Shown here piece by piece: positions 24,726-33,005 of a DNA stretch of 36,675 nucleotides (position 1 is its first letter; the number at the start of each line of letters is the position of its first letter). The stretch comes from Acidobacteriaceae bacterium. Lineage in GTDB: Bacteria > Acidobacteriota > Terriglobia > Terriglobales > SbA1. Below the pieces are notes generated by a model, which saw only the letters and a list, made by a program, of their open reading frames with translations, did not search any database and was not told the DNA's origin. The stretch is taken from assembly GCA_003136335.1 (NCBI GenBank), contig PLEA01000266.1, forward strand, positions 422-37,096, given 5' to 3'. The position numbers and the translations under genes were made by a program.

Positions 24726-25352
24726 GTGACCAAGTTTCGCGCGCGCCGGTCTTCGTTCTTGATTCTGGTTACGTGCATCGTGGGATCGTTTCTCGCGGTC
24801 AGTTGTCTCGCGCACGGGCAGGTCTATAACCCCGATCAAGAGATCCAGGTCAGCGGTCTGCGGGTCCTGATGGCGCGGTCACATGAACGGTCGGATGTGC
24901 TGCTGACATCGCTCGACACCGTACTCCATGACAGAAGCGTGTGCTGCGCGAAGGACTCAGCGCTCGAAGACAGCGCTGAAAGGGCCAATCCGCTGTCTTT
25001 GAAAGACGTTGCCTCGAAGCTTCAAGGCAGTCATCTGTTGAGCGACGGACGGCCAATCATGGTTACGGCGGAATACTTCGAACCGGCTGCGATCAATTCC
25101 GGCATGTTGATCGGCACGCTGCGGGACAAGCGCGCGCTGCTATTGCAATGGAATTCTCACGTGTATGTGTGTGACGGAGTAATCTATGGCGAACTTTATG
25201 ACGAGAATGGCGGGGTGCAGTACGCGATCCGCAAAGTCCTGCTCTTGGATACGCGATACTCAGATTCGCGCCGTGAAGTGGTTTTCGACCCCAACACCGA
25301 CGACTGGGGCAAGGTCCAGGGGATGTTGCGGCTGACGGTAGCCCAGCCATAG
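24726..25352 (+). CDS. Secreted protein of unknown function
   Basis: 208 residues from the GTG at 24726. This start is chosen because AGGAGG at 24714-24719 lies six bases before it; an upstream TTG at 24702 in the same frame lacks such a site. An N-terminal signal (SFLILVTCIVGSFLAVSC, with a possible lipobox around the Cys) leads to a mature region of mixed alpha/beta composition (VYNPDQEIQVSGLRVLMARS, EVVFDPNTDDWGKVQGMLRL). Two adjacent Cys at DRSVCCAKD and another in HVYVCDG could form disulfides. I do not recognise the family. It follows the amidase by about 40 bases on the same strand and may be co-transcribed with it. Confidence 0.75.
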   Translation: MTKFRARRSSFLILVTCIVGSFLAVSCLAHGQVYNPDQEIQVSGLRVLMARSHERSDVLLTSLDTVLHDRSVCCAKDSALEDSAERANPLSLKDVASKLQGSHLLSDGRPIMVTAEYFEPAAINSGMLIGTLRDKRALLLQWNSHVYVCDGVIYGELYDENGGVQYAIRKVLLLDTRYSDSRREVVFDPNTDDWGKVQGMLRLTVAQP

Positions 25353-25435
25353 CCTCCGTGGCTTTCAAATCTTATCTCTAATCTTCCACTTCTTTTTACT
25401 TTCTCATGTTAGCCTTGACTTACGAGGGGATAATA

Positions 25436-25666
25436 ATGACCAACCTGAGCAATGTAGTAAGTTCCCTGCGGAACGAATACTCCCGTCTCGAAAAGGAGAT
25501 GGGAAGAGTGGGGAAAGCGCTGGAGGCGTTAGGCCATGCCAGCGGGAAATCGCTCAAGAAAACGGGACGTACCTTGAGCAAGGATGCCCGCCGGCGGATT
25601 GCCGAAGCGCAAAGACTACGCTGGGCGAAAGTGCGGAAACAAGCCGCCAAGCTAGTCAAGTCGTAA
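25436..25666 (+). CDS. Small basic coiled-coil protein
   Basis: 76 residues from the ATG at 25436 (GAGGGG a few bases upstream; an in-frame ATG at 25406 lacks one). The N-terminal half is helical with heptad spacing (VVSSLRNEYSRLEKEMGRVG, KALEALG); the C-terminal half is strongly basic (KKTGRTLSKDARRRIAEAQR, LRWAKVRKQAAKLVK). The segment LSKDARRRIAEAQRLRWAKV resembles the end of many small nucleoid- or DNA-associated proteins of soil bacteria. A DNA-binding role is plausible from charge and shape only. It converges with the ABC permease gene, six bases away. Confidence 0.7.
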   Translation: MTNLSNVVSSLRNEYSRLEKEMGRVGKALEALGHASGKSLKKTGRTLSKDARRRIAEAQRLRWAKVRKQAAKLVKS

Positions 25667-25672
25667 CCGCAG

Positions 25673-26902
25673 TCATTTCGCAAGCACCGCGGACGGCCTC
25701 GTTCGTAACATCTCCTTGAGATTTGCGGACGGGGCCTGAGCGGGTCTCCTCTCGAAGAGTAACTCAGGAATTCGCTCTTTAGGTCCAGAGGTCCAGCGGA
25801 ACCACTTCAGCGCCAGCACAAACGAAATCCCGCCCCATAGGCCCAGCACCAGCAAGCGCGGCCACTGTTGCAGCAGCGGGGTGCCCTCCAGAATACTGGC
25901 GCGCAACGCGTCGTTGAGTGCGGTCAAAGGCAACGCCTTGATCAGCGGATGGATCACCGGGGGAAAGCGCTCGTAGGAAAAGAACACTCCCGAAAAAATC
26001 CACATGGGCATCATCACCAGGTTGATCAGGCCGCTGATGCTTTCGATCTTCTGCGCGCGGCTCGCGGTCAGCAGGCCGACACCGCCGAAGGTCAGCGATC
26101 CCAGGCCTCCGAGCAAAGCAATCGAAAATACCGACCCGAGAACGCGTATATGGAAGAAAACAACGCCGAACACCAGCAGTAGCCCAACTTCGATGAACAT
26201 GAGCAACAGGCGGCTGCTCATAATCGCCAGCAGGAAATCTCCGCGACGCATGGGCGTGCCCACGAATCGCTTGAGCAGCTTGCGCTGGCGCATATCCACC
26301 AGCGCAAAACCGATGCCCCACAACCCGGAGTTCATCAGGTTCATCCCCAATAACCCCGGAATCAGAAAATCAATGTAGCGGGAGCCCGGCTCTGACGAGG
26401 TAACCGCCTTCGTCGGCACCACGTCTTTGCGGCCGGCGGCGGATTGCAATGCGTCGTTCACCTCGGCTTTCGCCAACACGCTCTCCGGACGCCCGGGATC
26501 GTAGCGGTATTCCAATCCGCCGTCGCCGTCCGACTCGATGACGAGATCGAATTTGCCGAGGCGGAATCCCTTTTGCGCTTCGTCGGCGCTTAACGTCTGA
26601 ATTTTGAAAAGCTCATGCTGCGGCGAACGCGCGAGCAGGGCTTGCGCATCCTGGGACCCGGTTCCTGCCACAATCGCGACCGAGGCCGCATCTGCGGGCT
26701 TATTGCGGAAAGCAATCCCCAAGCCAAGCGCAAGCAGCAGAGGAAACACGAACACCCAGAAGACCACTTCCGGTTCGCGCTTCAGTTCCAGCATGCGCGC
26801 CATCAGCAGGTGAGTGTACCCGGACCAGCGCCCATTTCGGCGCGGCGGACGCGCCTGCCGCATTTCTGCTGTCTTAACCGGCGTTTCCTGTGCGACGCTC
26901 AT
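25673..26902 (-). CDS. ABC-2 type exporter permease
   Basis: Membrane subunit (409 residues) of an ABC exporter. The first transmembrane helix is at about residues 46-66 (VVFWVFVFPLLLALGLGIAF), then a large extracytoplasmic domain (about 67-175), then five further helices with typical ABC-2 motifs: FLIPGLLGMNLMNSGLWGIG, MRQRKLLKRFVGTPMRRGDF (the cytoplasmic coupling region) and LINLVMMPMWIFSGVFFSYE. This is the YhgE/DrrB-like layout used for drugs, antibiotics or lipids. It lies 13 bases downstream of the ATPase gene, so the two form an operon. No accessory membrane-fusion protein is nearby. The start at 26902 is the first ATG after the ATPase stop. Confidence 0.92.
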   Translation of the reverse strand: MSVAQETPVKTAEMRQARPPRRNGRWSGYTHLLMARMLELKREPEVVFWVFVFPLLLALGLGIAFRNKPADAASVAIVAGTGSQDAQALLARSPQHELFKIQTLSADEAQKGFRLGKFDLVIESDGDGGLEYRYDPGRPESVLAKAEVNDALQSAAGRKDVVPTKAVTSSEPGSRYIDFLIPGLLGMNLMNSGLWGIGFALVDMRQRKLLKRFVGTPMRRGDFLLAIMSSRLLLMFIEVGLLLVFGVVFFHIRVLGSVFSIALLGGLGSLTFGGVGLLTASRAQKIESISGLINLVMMPMWIFSGVFFSYERFPPVIHPLIKALPLTALNDALRASILEGTPLLQQWPRLLVLGLWGGISFVLALKWFRWTSGPKERIPELLFERRPAQAPSANLKEMLRTRPSAVLAK

Positions 26903-26915
26903 AAATTAACGCGAA

Positions 26916-27848
26916 TCACTGTTCCCGCAAATGCCGTCCCGTCAACCGCACAAACACATCTTCCAGGCTCGCCTGCCGGGTGGTCAGATGCTGCAATTGA
27001 CTTCCCTGCTTGTCAATCGCATCGAGCAGCGCGGGTATCGTCATGTGCGGTTGCTTTACATTCAGAGCGATCATGCCGTCGTCCTCGCGAACGGATTCGA
27101 CGCTGGGCAGTCCGTTCCAAGCTTGTAATGTCGCACCGTCCGAATAGCCGCTCACCGAAAATTCCACCACATGATGTCCGCCCAGCCGGTCGATCAAGTC
27201 GGCCGGCGAGCCCTCGGCAATGATCTGCCCGTGATCCACAATTGCCAGTCGATCACACAGGCGCTCGGCTTCATCCATGTAATGCGTGGTGAGCAGCACG
27301 GTGCCACCATCGCGTTGAAATGCGCGAATGATGTCCCATAGCTGGCGGCGACTCTGAGGGTCGAGTCCCGTCGTCGGCTCGTCGAGAAACAGAATCTTCG
27401 GATTGCATACCAGCGCCGTGGCTACAGCCAACCGCTGGCGCTGCCCGCCAGAAAGCTTGCCCACCCAGGAGTCGGCTTTTTCCGTGAGTTGCAGTTGTTC
27501 GAGCACCTCGTCGCATGAGAGCGGCTCACGGTAGAAGCTGGCGAAGAGTTCAATAGTCTCGCGCACCGTGAGCTTTTCCGACAGCCGTGTCTCCTGCAGC
27601 GAGATGCCCAGCCACTCGCGCATCTCGCGTTCATTCTCCCGCCAGCTGTGCCCTAGAATCGACACTTCCCCGGAGGTTGGCGCGAGCAGGCCCTCCAGGA
27701 TTTCGATGGTCGTGGTCTTCCCCGCCCCGTTCGGCCCGAGCAAGCCGAAGCATTCGCCGGTCTGGATCTCGAGGTTCAGGCCGCGCACGGCCTCGAGTTT
27801 GCCGTCGTAAGTCTTGCGCAGGTCGCGGCATTGGATGGCTACGGGCAC
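26916..27848 (-). CDS. ABC exporter ATP-binding subunit
   Basis: 310-residue nucleotide-binding subunit of the exporter encoded with the following permease. Motifs in order: Walker A GPNGAGKT (38-45), Q-loop SLQET, signature LSGGQ (132-136), Walker B ILFLDE (152-157), D-loop GLDP and H-loop TTHYMDEAERLCDR. The C-terminal 80 residues (VVEFSVSGYSDGATLQAWNG to TRQASLEDVFVRLTGRHLRE) are the regulatory domain of the DrrA/CcmA-like group. All catalytic residues are intact. It is the first gene of the operon, reading away from the transglutaminase gene; the substrate is unknown. Confidence 0.95.
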   Translation of the reverse strand: MPVAIQCRDLRKTYDGKLEAVRGLNLEIQTGECFGLLGPNGAGKTTTIEILEGLLAPTSGEVSILGHSWRENEREMREWLGISLQETRLSEKLTVRETIELFASFYREPLSCDEVLEQLQLTEKADSWVGKLSGGQRQRLAVATALVCNPKILFLDEPTTGLDPQSRRQLWDIIRAFQRDGGTVLLTTHYMDEAERLCDRLAIVDHGQIIAEGSPADLIDRLGGHHVVEFSVSGYSDGATLQAWNGLPSVESVREDDGMIALNVKQPHMTIPALLDAIDKQGSQLQHLTTRQASLEDVFVRLTGRHLREQ

Positions 27849-28027
27849 GCAGGCATTTTAACGTAGACTGCCCGCGTTGCCACTTCTTCCGCTTTTCCAC
27901 GTGGCGCTGCGCTAAAATGACGGCATCGCCGCAACTCTTCCGGCATCTTGATTTCCATGCGCATCCCACAGCGCGGCTTCACTTGACGGCGTTCCCTCTA
28001 AGACGCCCGTGTGTCGTTTCCCAAACT

Positions 28028-28048
28028 CCAGTTGCCAGTTGCCAGTTG
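28028..28048. repeat. Short tandem repeat upstream of the transglutaminase gene
   Basis: CCAGTTG occurs three times in 21 bases, just before the ribosome-binding site of the next gene. It may be a slippage-prone spacer; no regulatory role is shown. Confidence 0.6.
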
Positions 28049-28072
28049 TCAGAGCTTGAAAGGAAGCTGCTT

Positions 28073-29059
28073 ATGTTGCGCAGGCTTTGTGTAGTGTCGT
28101 CTCTGTGCCTTACCTTCTCCCTCATCTCCGTCGCTCAAGAGTCGCGCCACTTCACGTTTCACTACGCTTTCACCGTGAAGAATCTGCCCGCGGGCAAGAG
28201 GGTTCGCATCTGGATTCCCGCAGCCCAGTCGGATGCCTATCAGGAAGTGAAAATCTTTTCCGCCAAGGGTGACCTGCCGGTGAAGAAAACCCATGAGTCG
28301 AAATATGGCAATGAGATTTACTATGCCGAGACCAGCAGCGCAACTCACCCGGAGCTGCACTTCGACGTGGAATACGATGTCGTGCGCCATGAACGAATCG
28401 CACTGAGCGGCACCCCGCACCCGGTCGCCACCACGCTTGCCGATAAGGAACGGCAGGAAGACCTGCAACCCGACGCGCTCGTCCCCATCACCGGCCTGCC
28501 TGCGGACCTCGCCGCCAAAGTGACGCAGGCCAAGACGCAGCCGCTCGACAAGGCTCGCGCCATTTATGACTACGTCTTCACCACCATGCGTTATGACAAG
28601 ACAGGCACCGGCTGGGGACACGGCGACGTGCTTTACGCCTGCGATGCCAAGAAAGGCAATTGCACCGACTTCCATTCCCTGTTCATCGCCATGGCGAGAT
28701 CGCAGGGCATCCCCGCCCGCTTCGAAATCGGATTTCCTCTGCCGGCCGACAAGAGTTCCTCCGAAGTCGCCGGGTATCACTGCTGGTCCGATTTCTACAT
28801 CGACGACAAGGGATGGATTCCCGTCGACATCTCGGAAGCGTGGAAGCATCCGGAAAAGCGCGACTACTTTTTTGGATCGCACGACGTGAACCGCGTGCAG
28901 TTCAGCATGGGCCGTGACCTGCGACTGAATCCGGCCCAGGACGGCAAGCCGCTGAACTACTTTGTCTATCCTTACGTGGAAGTCGACGGGCAGGAATATC
29001 CCAACGTTTCGCTGGCTTTTTCTTTTGCGGATGCGGCGCCAACGCTCGCTGCGAAATGA
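28073..29059 (+). CDS. Secreted transglutaminase-like cysteine protease
   Basis: 328 residues from the ATG at 28073 (AAAGGA upstream); longer frames upstream are antisense to the ABC gene. A signal peptide (about 1-21, LCVVSSLCLTFSLISVAQ) is followed by a beta-rich domain (about 25-140) and a transglutaminase-like core with the full triad: Cys197 in KKGNCTDFHSLF, His236 in GYHCWSDFY and Asp252 in WIPVDIS. Bacterial relatives are usually proteases or deamidases rather than true transglutaminases. Homologues with this N-terminal domain are typically exported, alone in their operons, and of unknown substrate. The gene is divergent from the ABC operon. Confidence 0.9.
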   Translation: MLRRLCVVSSLCLTFSLISVAQESRHFTFHYAFTVKNLPAGKRVRIWIPAAQSDAYQEVKIFSAKGDLPVKKTHESKYGNEIYYAETSSATHPELHFDVEYDVVRHERIALSGTPHPVATTLADKERQEDLQPDALVPITGLPADLAAKVTQAKTQPLDKARAIYDYVFTTMRYDKTGTGWGHGDVLYACDAKKGNCTDFHSLFIAMARSQGIPARFEIGFPLPADKSSSEVAGYHCWSDFYIDDKGWIPVDISEAWKHPEKRDYFFGSHDVNRVQFSMGRDLRLNPAQDGKPLNYFVYPYVEVDGQEYPNVSLAFSFADAAPTLAAK

Positions 29060-29098
29060 GTTTGCAGGGTTGGTACACTCTTCGTGAGAACGTCCAGC

Positions 29099-29731
29099 AT
29101 GAAGCGTGCCGCCCTCGGCTTTCGAATGCATTCCGGTTGGGGAGTGCTCGTCGCCATCTCCGGAGATGCCGACTCAGTACAAGTATTGGAGCGGAAGCGC
29201 ATCGTCATTACGGACCCCGGCATGCCCGGTGCGAGCCAACCCTATCACCACGCTGCCGAACTCGAGTCCAAAGAGTCGGAAAGTCACATTGCAAACTGCG
29301 CTGCTACATCAGAGCGCTTGGCTTTAGCGGCTATCGAGCAGGTTCAGCGGGAATTGCACAGGCGCGAGTATCGCATCGTAGGCTCCGCCGTGCTGCTGGC
29401 CTCCGGTCGCCCGCTGCCTCCGCTTGCGAAAATTCTTGCGTCCCATCCGCTGATTCACACCGCGGAAGGCGAATTCTTTCGCAACAGAATCCGGAACGCT
29501 TGTGAACGGTTGAGAATTTCGGTTGAGGCCATTCGTGAGCGGGAACTTGAGGAGCGATGGAAGGCGGCCTTCGGAAATTCAGCAAGCCGCGTACAACGCA
29601 GGATCGCAATCGCAGGGAGTTCGATCGGCCCACCCTGGACCAAGGATCACAAGGCTGCGGCCCTGGCCGCTCTTATCGTGCTTTCGCGGGTCGAACCGGT
29701 GATTAGCCGATCGGTCCACCAAGAACCTTGA
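29099..29731 (+). CDS. Protein of unknown function
   Basis: About 210 residues, no signal or membrane segment. The start may be the ATG at 29099 (MKRAALGFRMHSGWGVLVAI) or the GTG at 29084; neither has a clear ribosome-binding site. The sequence is alpha/beta with a conserved-looking opening (FRMHSGWGVLVAISGDADSV) and C-terminal GPPWTKDHKAAALAALIVLS. I recall similar proteins of this length in Acidobacteriota without a named domain. Two CxH or HxxH pairs are absent, so metal binding is not suggested. Its 3' end overlaps the convergent small gene at 29703 by 29 bases. Confidence 0.7.
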   Translation: MKRAALGFRMHSGWGVLVAISGDADSVQVLERKRIVITDPGMPGASQPYHHAAELESKESESHIANCAATSERLALAAIEQVQRELHRREYRIVGSAVLLASGRPLPPLAKILASHPLIHTAEGEFFRNRIRNACERLRISVEAIRERELEERWKAAFGNSASRVQRRIAIAGSSIGPPWTKDHKAAALAALIVLSRVEPVISRSVHQEP

Positions 29732-29882
29732 TTTGTTCGCATATTTCCTGCCGTTGGCTTTTCCTGGACTCGAGTTCGGTCGTGTCGACGGGCGATCCCG
29801 TTTCGTGCCTCCCGTCCAGCTCTTTCAGCAACGCCAACTCTTTCAGCAGATCCATCATCTGTTCCGACGGCCTCGTGCTCAT
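29703..29882 (-). CDS. Small acidic/amphipathic helical protein
   Basis: 59 residues from the ATG at 29882 (AGGAGG seven bases upstream, which fixes the start). The protein is almost all helix (EQMMDLLKELALLKELDGRH, TTELESRKSQRQEICEQIKV), suggesting a short coiled coil. No family recognised. The last 29 bases overlap the end of the convergent gene on the other strand, so transcripts of the two would be antisense at their 3' ends. Confidence 0.65.
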   Translation of the reverse strand: MSTRPSEQMMDLLKELALLKELDGRHETGSPVDTTELESRKSQRQEICEQIKVLGGPIG

Positions 29883-30061
29883 TCGCTGCCCTCCTCGGTC
29901 CTCGAGAGTTGAGACAAGCATAGGATGCCTTTCATCGCTCCCAGGACATGGGAATCTCAGCGGTCAACAGGATCGACTTGAGTCCCGTTCGATTGGGCAT
30001 GGTGGAATTTTCGGCAGATGGAGCAAAGTGTCCGAGGCGATTTCTTACAGACGCAGCGCGC

Positions 30062-31162
30062 TCATTTCGGTCCACCTACGATCCCGCCCGGCCCTGGGCT
30101 TCCCGAAGGCTGGGGGAAATCCGGGGGCGTCGCGGGTGGGAGGGGGGACGCTCCATCCGCAGGCTTCGGCACGTTTTCCGAGTCTTCGCCAGGGCGGCGC
30201 AGGCTGGGGGAATTGGCCGGACGGTCTTCCTGCTTAGCTTCGGTATCCTTGTCAGGCTTTACCAGGATCACTTCTTTTTCGGTGCGCACAATCTTCTGGC
30301 CGCCGACTTTCATGGTTTCGACACGCACGACTTCGTCGCTCACAATGCGGACGAAGTCTACATCCTGCGGCGGGTCGCCGTAGATCCATTCTTCATATTC
30401 GGTGTCGCCATCGCGCTCGCGCACTTTTTTCGGCGCCTTGCCTTTGGCGTGCAACACCATTTCCGTATTCATTCCCACCAGGACATGATGCGCCTGAATG
30501 GCCTCTTTCACCTTGGGAGGCACAGTGTCCAGGTACGCCTCCTCTTTGTTTCTGGCATTGAAATCGAGCACGGGATATAGCAGATCGCGCAATTGCCGCG
30601 CGGACATTTCCGGGACATACTTGTTGAAATAAACATCCAGATAGGTTCCGTGAGGATTGGGCTGCGATTCATTGGGCCCCGTTTGCACGGGAGTCCCGTT
30701 CGCCCCGGAAACCTGAATGTGCTCGTACCACTTCTTGCGATGAACGGGACCGCCGTTGATATCGAAATGAATGTGGTCGTCCCTAATCTGTACGAAGGAG
30801 ATATGAGCCGGATCGCCCGGTTTAATGGCCGGTCCCCACAGCGCGAGAGCCTGTTGCAGTTCTGAACCGTTGGGCGAGGTCATACCATTTTTCAGCTTCA
30901 GCCCCTTTGCGCCCATGGGAAAGGTTGCCCGCGCATAGAAGATCTGGGTCTCGAAGTCGCGAATAATTTCGAGGCGCGTCTGCCTCGTCATGCGCGGAGC
31001 ATCGGCAGGAATAGATGGCCCGGGCGCATGCGATTGAGTAGTGGACGCCGGCGCGGACGGCTGGCTCTGGGTCGGAGCCGAATTGTTGCTCTGTCCGCTT
31101 ACAAGAATCGCAGGGAGGAGAATGACGGGAAACAGGAGGGACGCGGCGCGAACACGTTCCAT
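30062..31162 (-). CDS. Secreted protein of unknown function, Pro-rich C-terminus
   Basis: 366 residues. A signal peptide (AASLLFPVILLPAILVSGQ, about 6-24) is followed by a Ser/Pro/Thr/Gln-rich linker, then a globular domain of about 230 residues (TRLEIIRDFETQIFYARATF, FVQIRDDHIHFDINGGPVHR, KKWYEHIQVSGANG, YLDVYFNKYVPEMSARQLRD), and a Pro-rich tail (PPATPPDFPQPSGSPGPG). It has no recognised catalytic motif. The centre, with HIHFDINGGPVHRKKWYEHI, recalls soluble binding domains but I cannot name one. It is the gene downstream of nuoB on the same strand, with a 133-base gap, so co-transcription is possible. Confidence 0.75.
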   Translation of the reverse strand: MERVRAASLLFPVILLPAILVSGQSNNSAPTQSQPSAPASTTQSHAPGPSIPADAPRMTRQTRLEIIRDFETQIFYARATFPMGAKGLKLKNGMTSPNGSELQQALALWGPAIKPGDPAHISFVQIRDDHIHFDINGGPVHRKKWYEHIQVSGANGTPVQTGPNESQPNPHGTYLDVYFNKYVPEMSARQLRDLLYPVLDFNARNKEEAYLDTVPPKVKEAIQAHHVLVGMNTEMVLHAKGKAPKKVRERDGDTEYEEWIYGDPPQDVDFVRIVSDEVVRVETMKVGGQKIVRTEKEVILVKPDKDTEAKQEDRPANSPSLRRPGEDSENVPKPADGASPLPPATPPDFPQPSGSPGPGGIVGGPK

Positions 31163-31295
31163 GGGACACCACGGGGCGAACTACAACTCATTATAGCGCG
31201 GCGTGCAACCAGGAACGGTACGGAACCGAAGATATCCAAAAGACGGCGGGGCAACTCACCAGTTCCGTGTGCAAAACTAATACTCGACTGCGCCT

Positions 31296-31856
31296 CTATA
31301 CCAGGTTCAGCGCCTTCTTGATCGTGCCGCGCTCTTTCTGGATTTTTTCCTGCAGCAGTGTGATGGCATAGATGAGCTGCTCCGGACGCGGCGGGCAGCC
31401 GGGGACGTAAATGTCCACGGGAATGACCTGATTCACGCTTTGCACCAGTGCATAGTTCTGGAATACGCCCCCCGAAGTCGCACAGGCGCCCATGGAAATC
31501 ACCCACTTCGGCTCCGGCATCTGCTCCCACAACTGCCGGATGACCGGCGCCATCTTGTTCGAGACACGGCCGGCAATGATGATCAGATCGCTCTGCCGCG
31601 GCGACGGGCGAAACACCTCGGCGCCAAAGCGGGCAATATCAAACCGCGCCGCCCCCATCGACATCATCTCAATGGCGCAGCAGGCCAAACCAAACGTCAT
31701 CGGCCAGATCGAACTCTTGCGCATCCAGTTGACGGCGGAGTCGAGTGTGGTGAGCACCACTCCCTCCGGCGTCGGATTTCCGAAGGTAAGGTCCTTGACG
31801 GTCCTCCTGCCGTTCTCCACCTCAACATAGGGTCCGAAGTTCAATTCGCGGGACAT
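31296..31856 (-). CDS. nuoB: NADH-quinone oxidoreductase subunit B (orphan)
   Basis: The NuoB/PSST subunit (186 residues) carrying the N2 [4Fe-4S] cluster that passes electrons to quinone, at the cytoplasmic face of complex I. The four cluster ligands are present: Cys59 and Cys60 in [11 protein letters not shown], Cys125 in [10 protein letters not shown] and Cys154 in [10 protein letters not shown]. Flanking motifs ([20 protein letters not shown]) are canonical. No nuoA precedes it and no nuoC follows; upstream is a repeat and downstream an unrelated secreted protein. Acidobacteriota can have split or duplicated nuo clusters, so this may be a second copy or the only copy separated from the rest. 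Confidence 0.95.
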   Translation of the reverse strand: MSRELNFGPYVEVENGRRTVKDLTFGNPTPEGVVLTTLDSAVNWMRKSSIWPMTFGLACCAIEMMSMGAARFDIARFGAEVFRPSPRQSDLIIIAGRVSNKMAPVIRQLWEQMPEPKWVISMGACATSGGVFQNYALVQSVNQVIPVDIYVPGCPPRPEQLIYAITLLQEKIQKERGTIKKALNLV

Positions 31857-32210
31857 GGCTCTATTCTAAACCAACTCCAGGTAGGGGTGGTTTTGGGAAG
31901 GGCACGGCTTCAGCCCAGTAGCGCCGCCATCCCGGCGGCTGTTCGCCCGCGCATGCCTGGCGCCAGCCGAATGCGAGGCCAGGATTCCCTCGCAAGAGCC
32001 GGCCGTTCGAGGCGGACAGAAAGCCGGCTTTAGCCCTCAGGACGCGCTGCCAGGCCACACATGGCATTCATGGGCACCCCGGCTGCAACTCATTGATAAG
32101 GTCAAGCTTTAGGCCTAATATGTACATTAGTGTACGTACGTTTTTAATTTATATACTAGACGCACAGGCGCGTTTAGTGCATACTGTCTCCACGAACGAA
32201 TACCAATACA
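31857..32210. other. Spacer upstream of nuoB with composite repeat
   Basis: About 350 bases with no gene. The nuoB-proximal half is occupied by the repeat at 31889-32045. The rest (about 32095-32175) is unusually AT-rich (GTACGTACGTTTTTAATTTA) and could hold a rightward promoter for the decayed gene that follows. Confidence 0.5.
31889..32045. repeat. Palindromic interspersed repeat, long composite copy on the minus strand
   Basis: Reading the minus strand: GGGCTAAAGCCGGCTTT at one end, about 100 bases of GC-rich sequence with short inverted repeats (GCCGGC, CGCCGGGATGGCGGCG), then GGGCTGAAGCCGTGCCCTTC and CCAAAACC at the other. Both ends match the halves of the short repeat, as if an element had been expanded or inserted between them. 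Confidence 0.6.
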
Positions 32211-32679
32211 ATGCGCTTCCTTGTTAGTTTTCCAGTCACGGTCGTCCTGCTTGCGGTGGCGGCCATGAGTGGCTTCCTCTCTGTAGTTCGTGAGTACTTG
32301 TCCATTTATCATCCTAACGTACCGGCCAGTCCTTTATGTATTGGGCGTGCGTCCGCGTAGCATTCGGCCTGTCAGCCGTGCTGTTTGCATATTCGCAATG
32401 TCAGAGGGCAGAAGACTTAGAGCGCCAGTTGGCAATTGAGCAGGACAGGTCCAAGCCTAAATTATCTTGCGACTTCTTCCAGTGGATATTCTCTTTTGAC
32501 CAATAGGACAAGAACAAAACATAAGCTAACATTGGTTGTCGTTATTTAGGAATGGGGGAGCGCCAACGATAGTTGAGGGGTGGCAGTTAAAAATGGCTGT
32601 GCCAGACTCGCATGAGTATCCAGCACAGACCGGCGAAAAGCGAACAGGGGGTTCCTCGCCTTTCCCTGACACTACTTGA
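32211..32679 (+). pseudogene. Decayed small membrane protein, read in several frames
   Basis: Pieces of a plausible protein follow each other in shifting frames. ATG 32211 gives a hydrophobic segment (SFPVTVVLLAVAAMSGFLSV). ATG 32336 gives a second transmembrane helix and charged helix (VRVAFGLSAVLFAYSQCQRA, EDLERQLAIEQDRSKPKL). A shift at about 32498 leads to TNRTRTKHKLTLVVVI. A further shift at about 32550 leads to NGGAPTIVEGWQLKMAVPDS and HEYPAQTGEKR to the stop at 32677. The N.GAP.I..GW.L pattern after a hydrophobic strand recalls a family of small membrane proteins of unknown function. At least two or three shifts are needed, so it is a genuine remnant. It sits just left of the IS. Confidence 0.5.
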
Positions 32680-32843
32680 GTGAATGTATGCGCTGTGCCG
32701 TTAATATCTGTCGAAAGAGAACATGATTCTTGCCCGCTTCACGAACAATTCGGCCTTGGGTCGGTCAATCGAGAAGGTTAACCATCTGCTAACCTATCCA
32801 GGTCTCCGAGTGCCGGAACCTTCTATGGTAACAAGAACAATAA

Positions 32844-33005
32844 ATGAAACCGGAATACAAAGAGGGGCGAGAAGCAAGAGAGAACTTTGAAGAGGGAATG
32901 AAAGTACTGTTTAGAGTTCCCAAATCAGCAGTGACTCGAAAAGGCGGACGCCACAGCCAAAAGCTGTTTAGCGTCCGCAAAACAAAACGTACCGACAAGG
33001 ACTAG
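32844..33005 (+). CDS. Small basic protein next to the IS1595-family transposase
   Basis: 53 residues from the ATG at 32844 (MKPEYKEGREARENFEEGMK, VLFRVPKSAV and a basic tail). Small proteins beginning MKPEY.EG..A..NFE commonly sit beside transposases of the IS1595/ISXO2 type, so this is probably an IS passenger gene. It converges with the transposase and overlaps its stop by four bases (33002-33005). Function unknown; the basic tail could bind DNA. Confidence 0.6.
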   Translation: MKPEYKEGREARENFEEGMKVLFRVPKSAVTRKGGRHSQKLFSVRKTKRTDKD

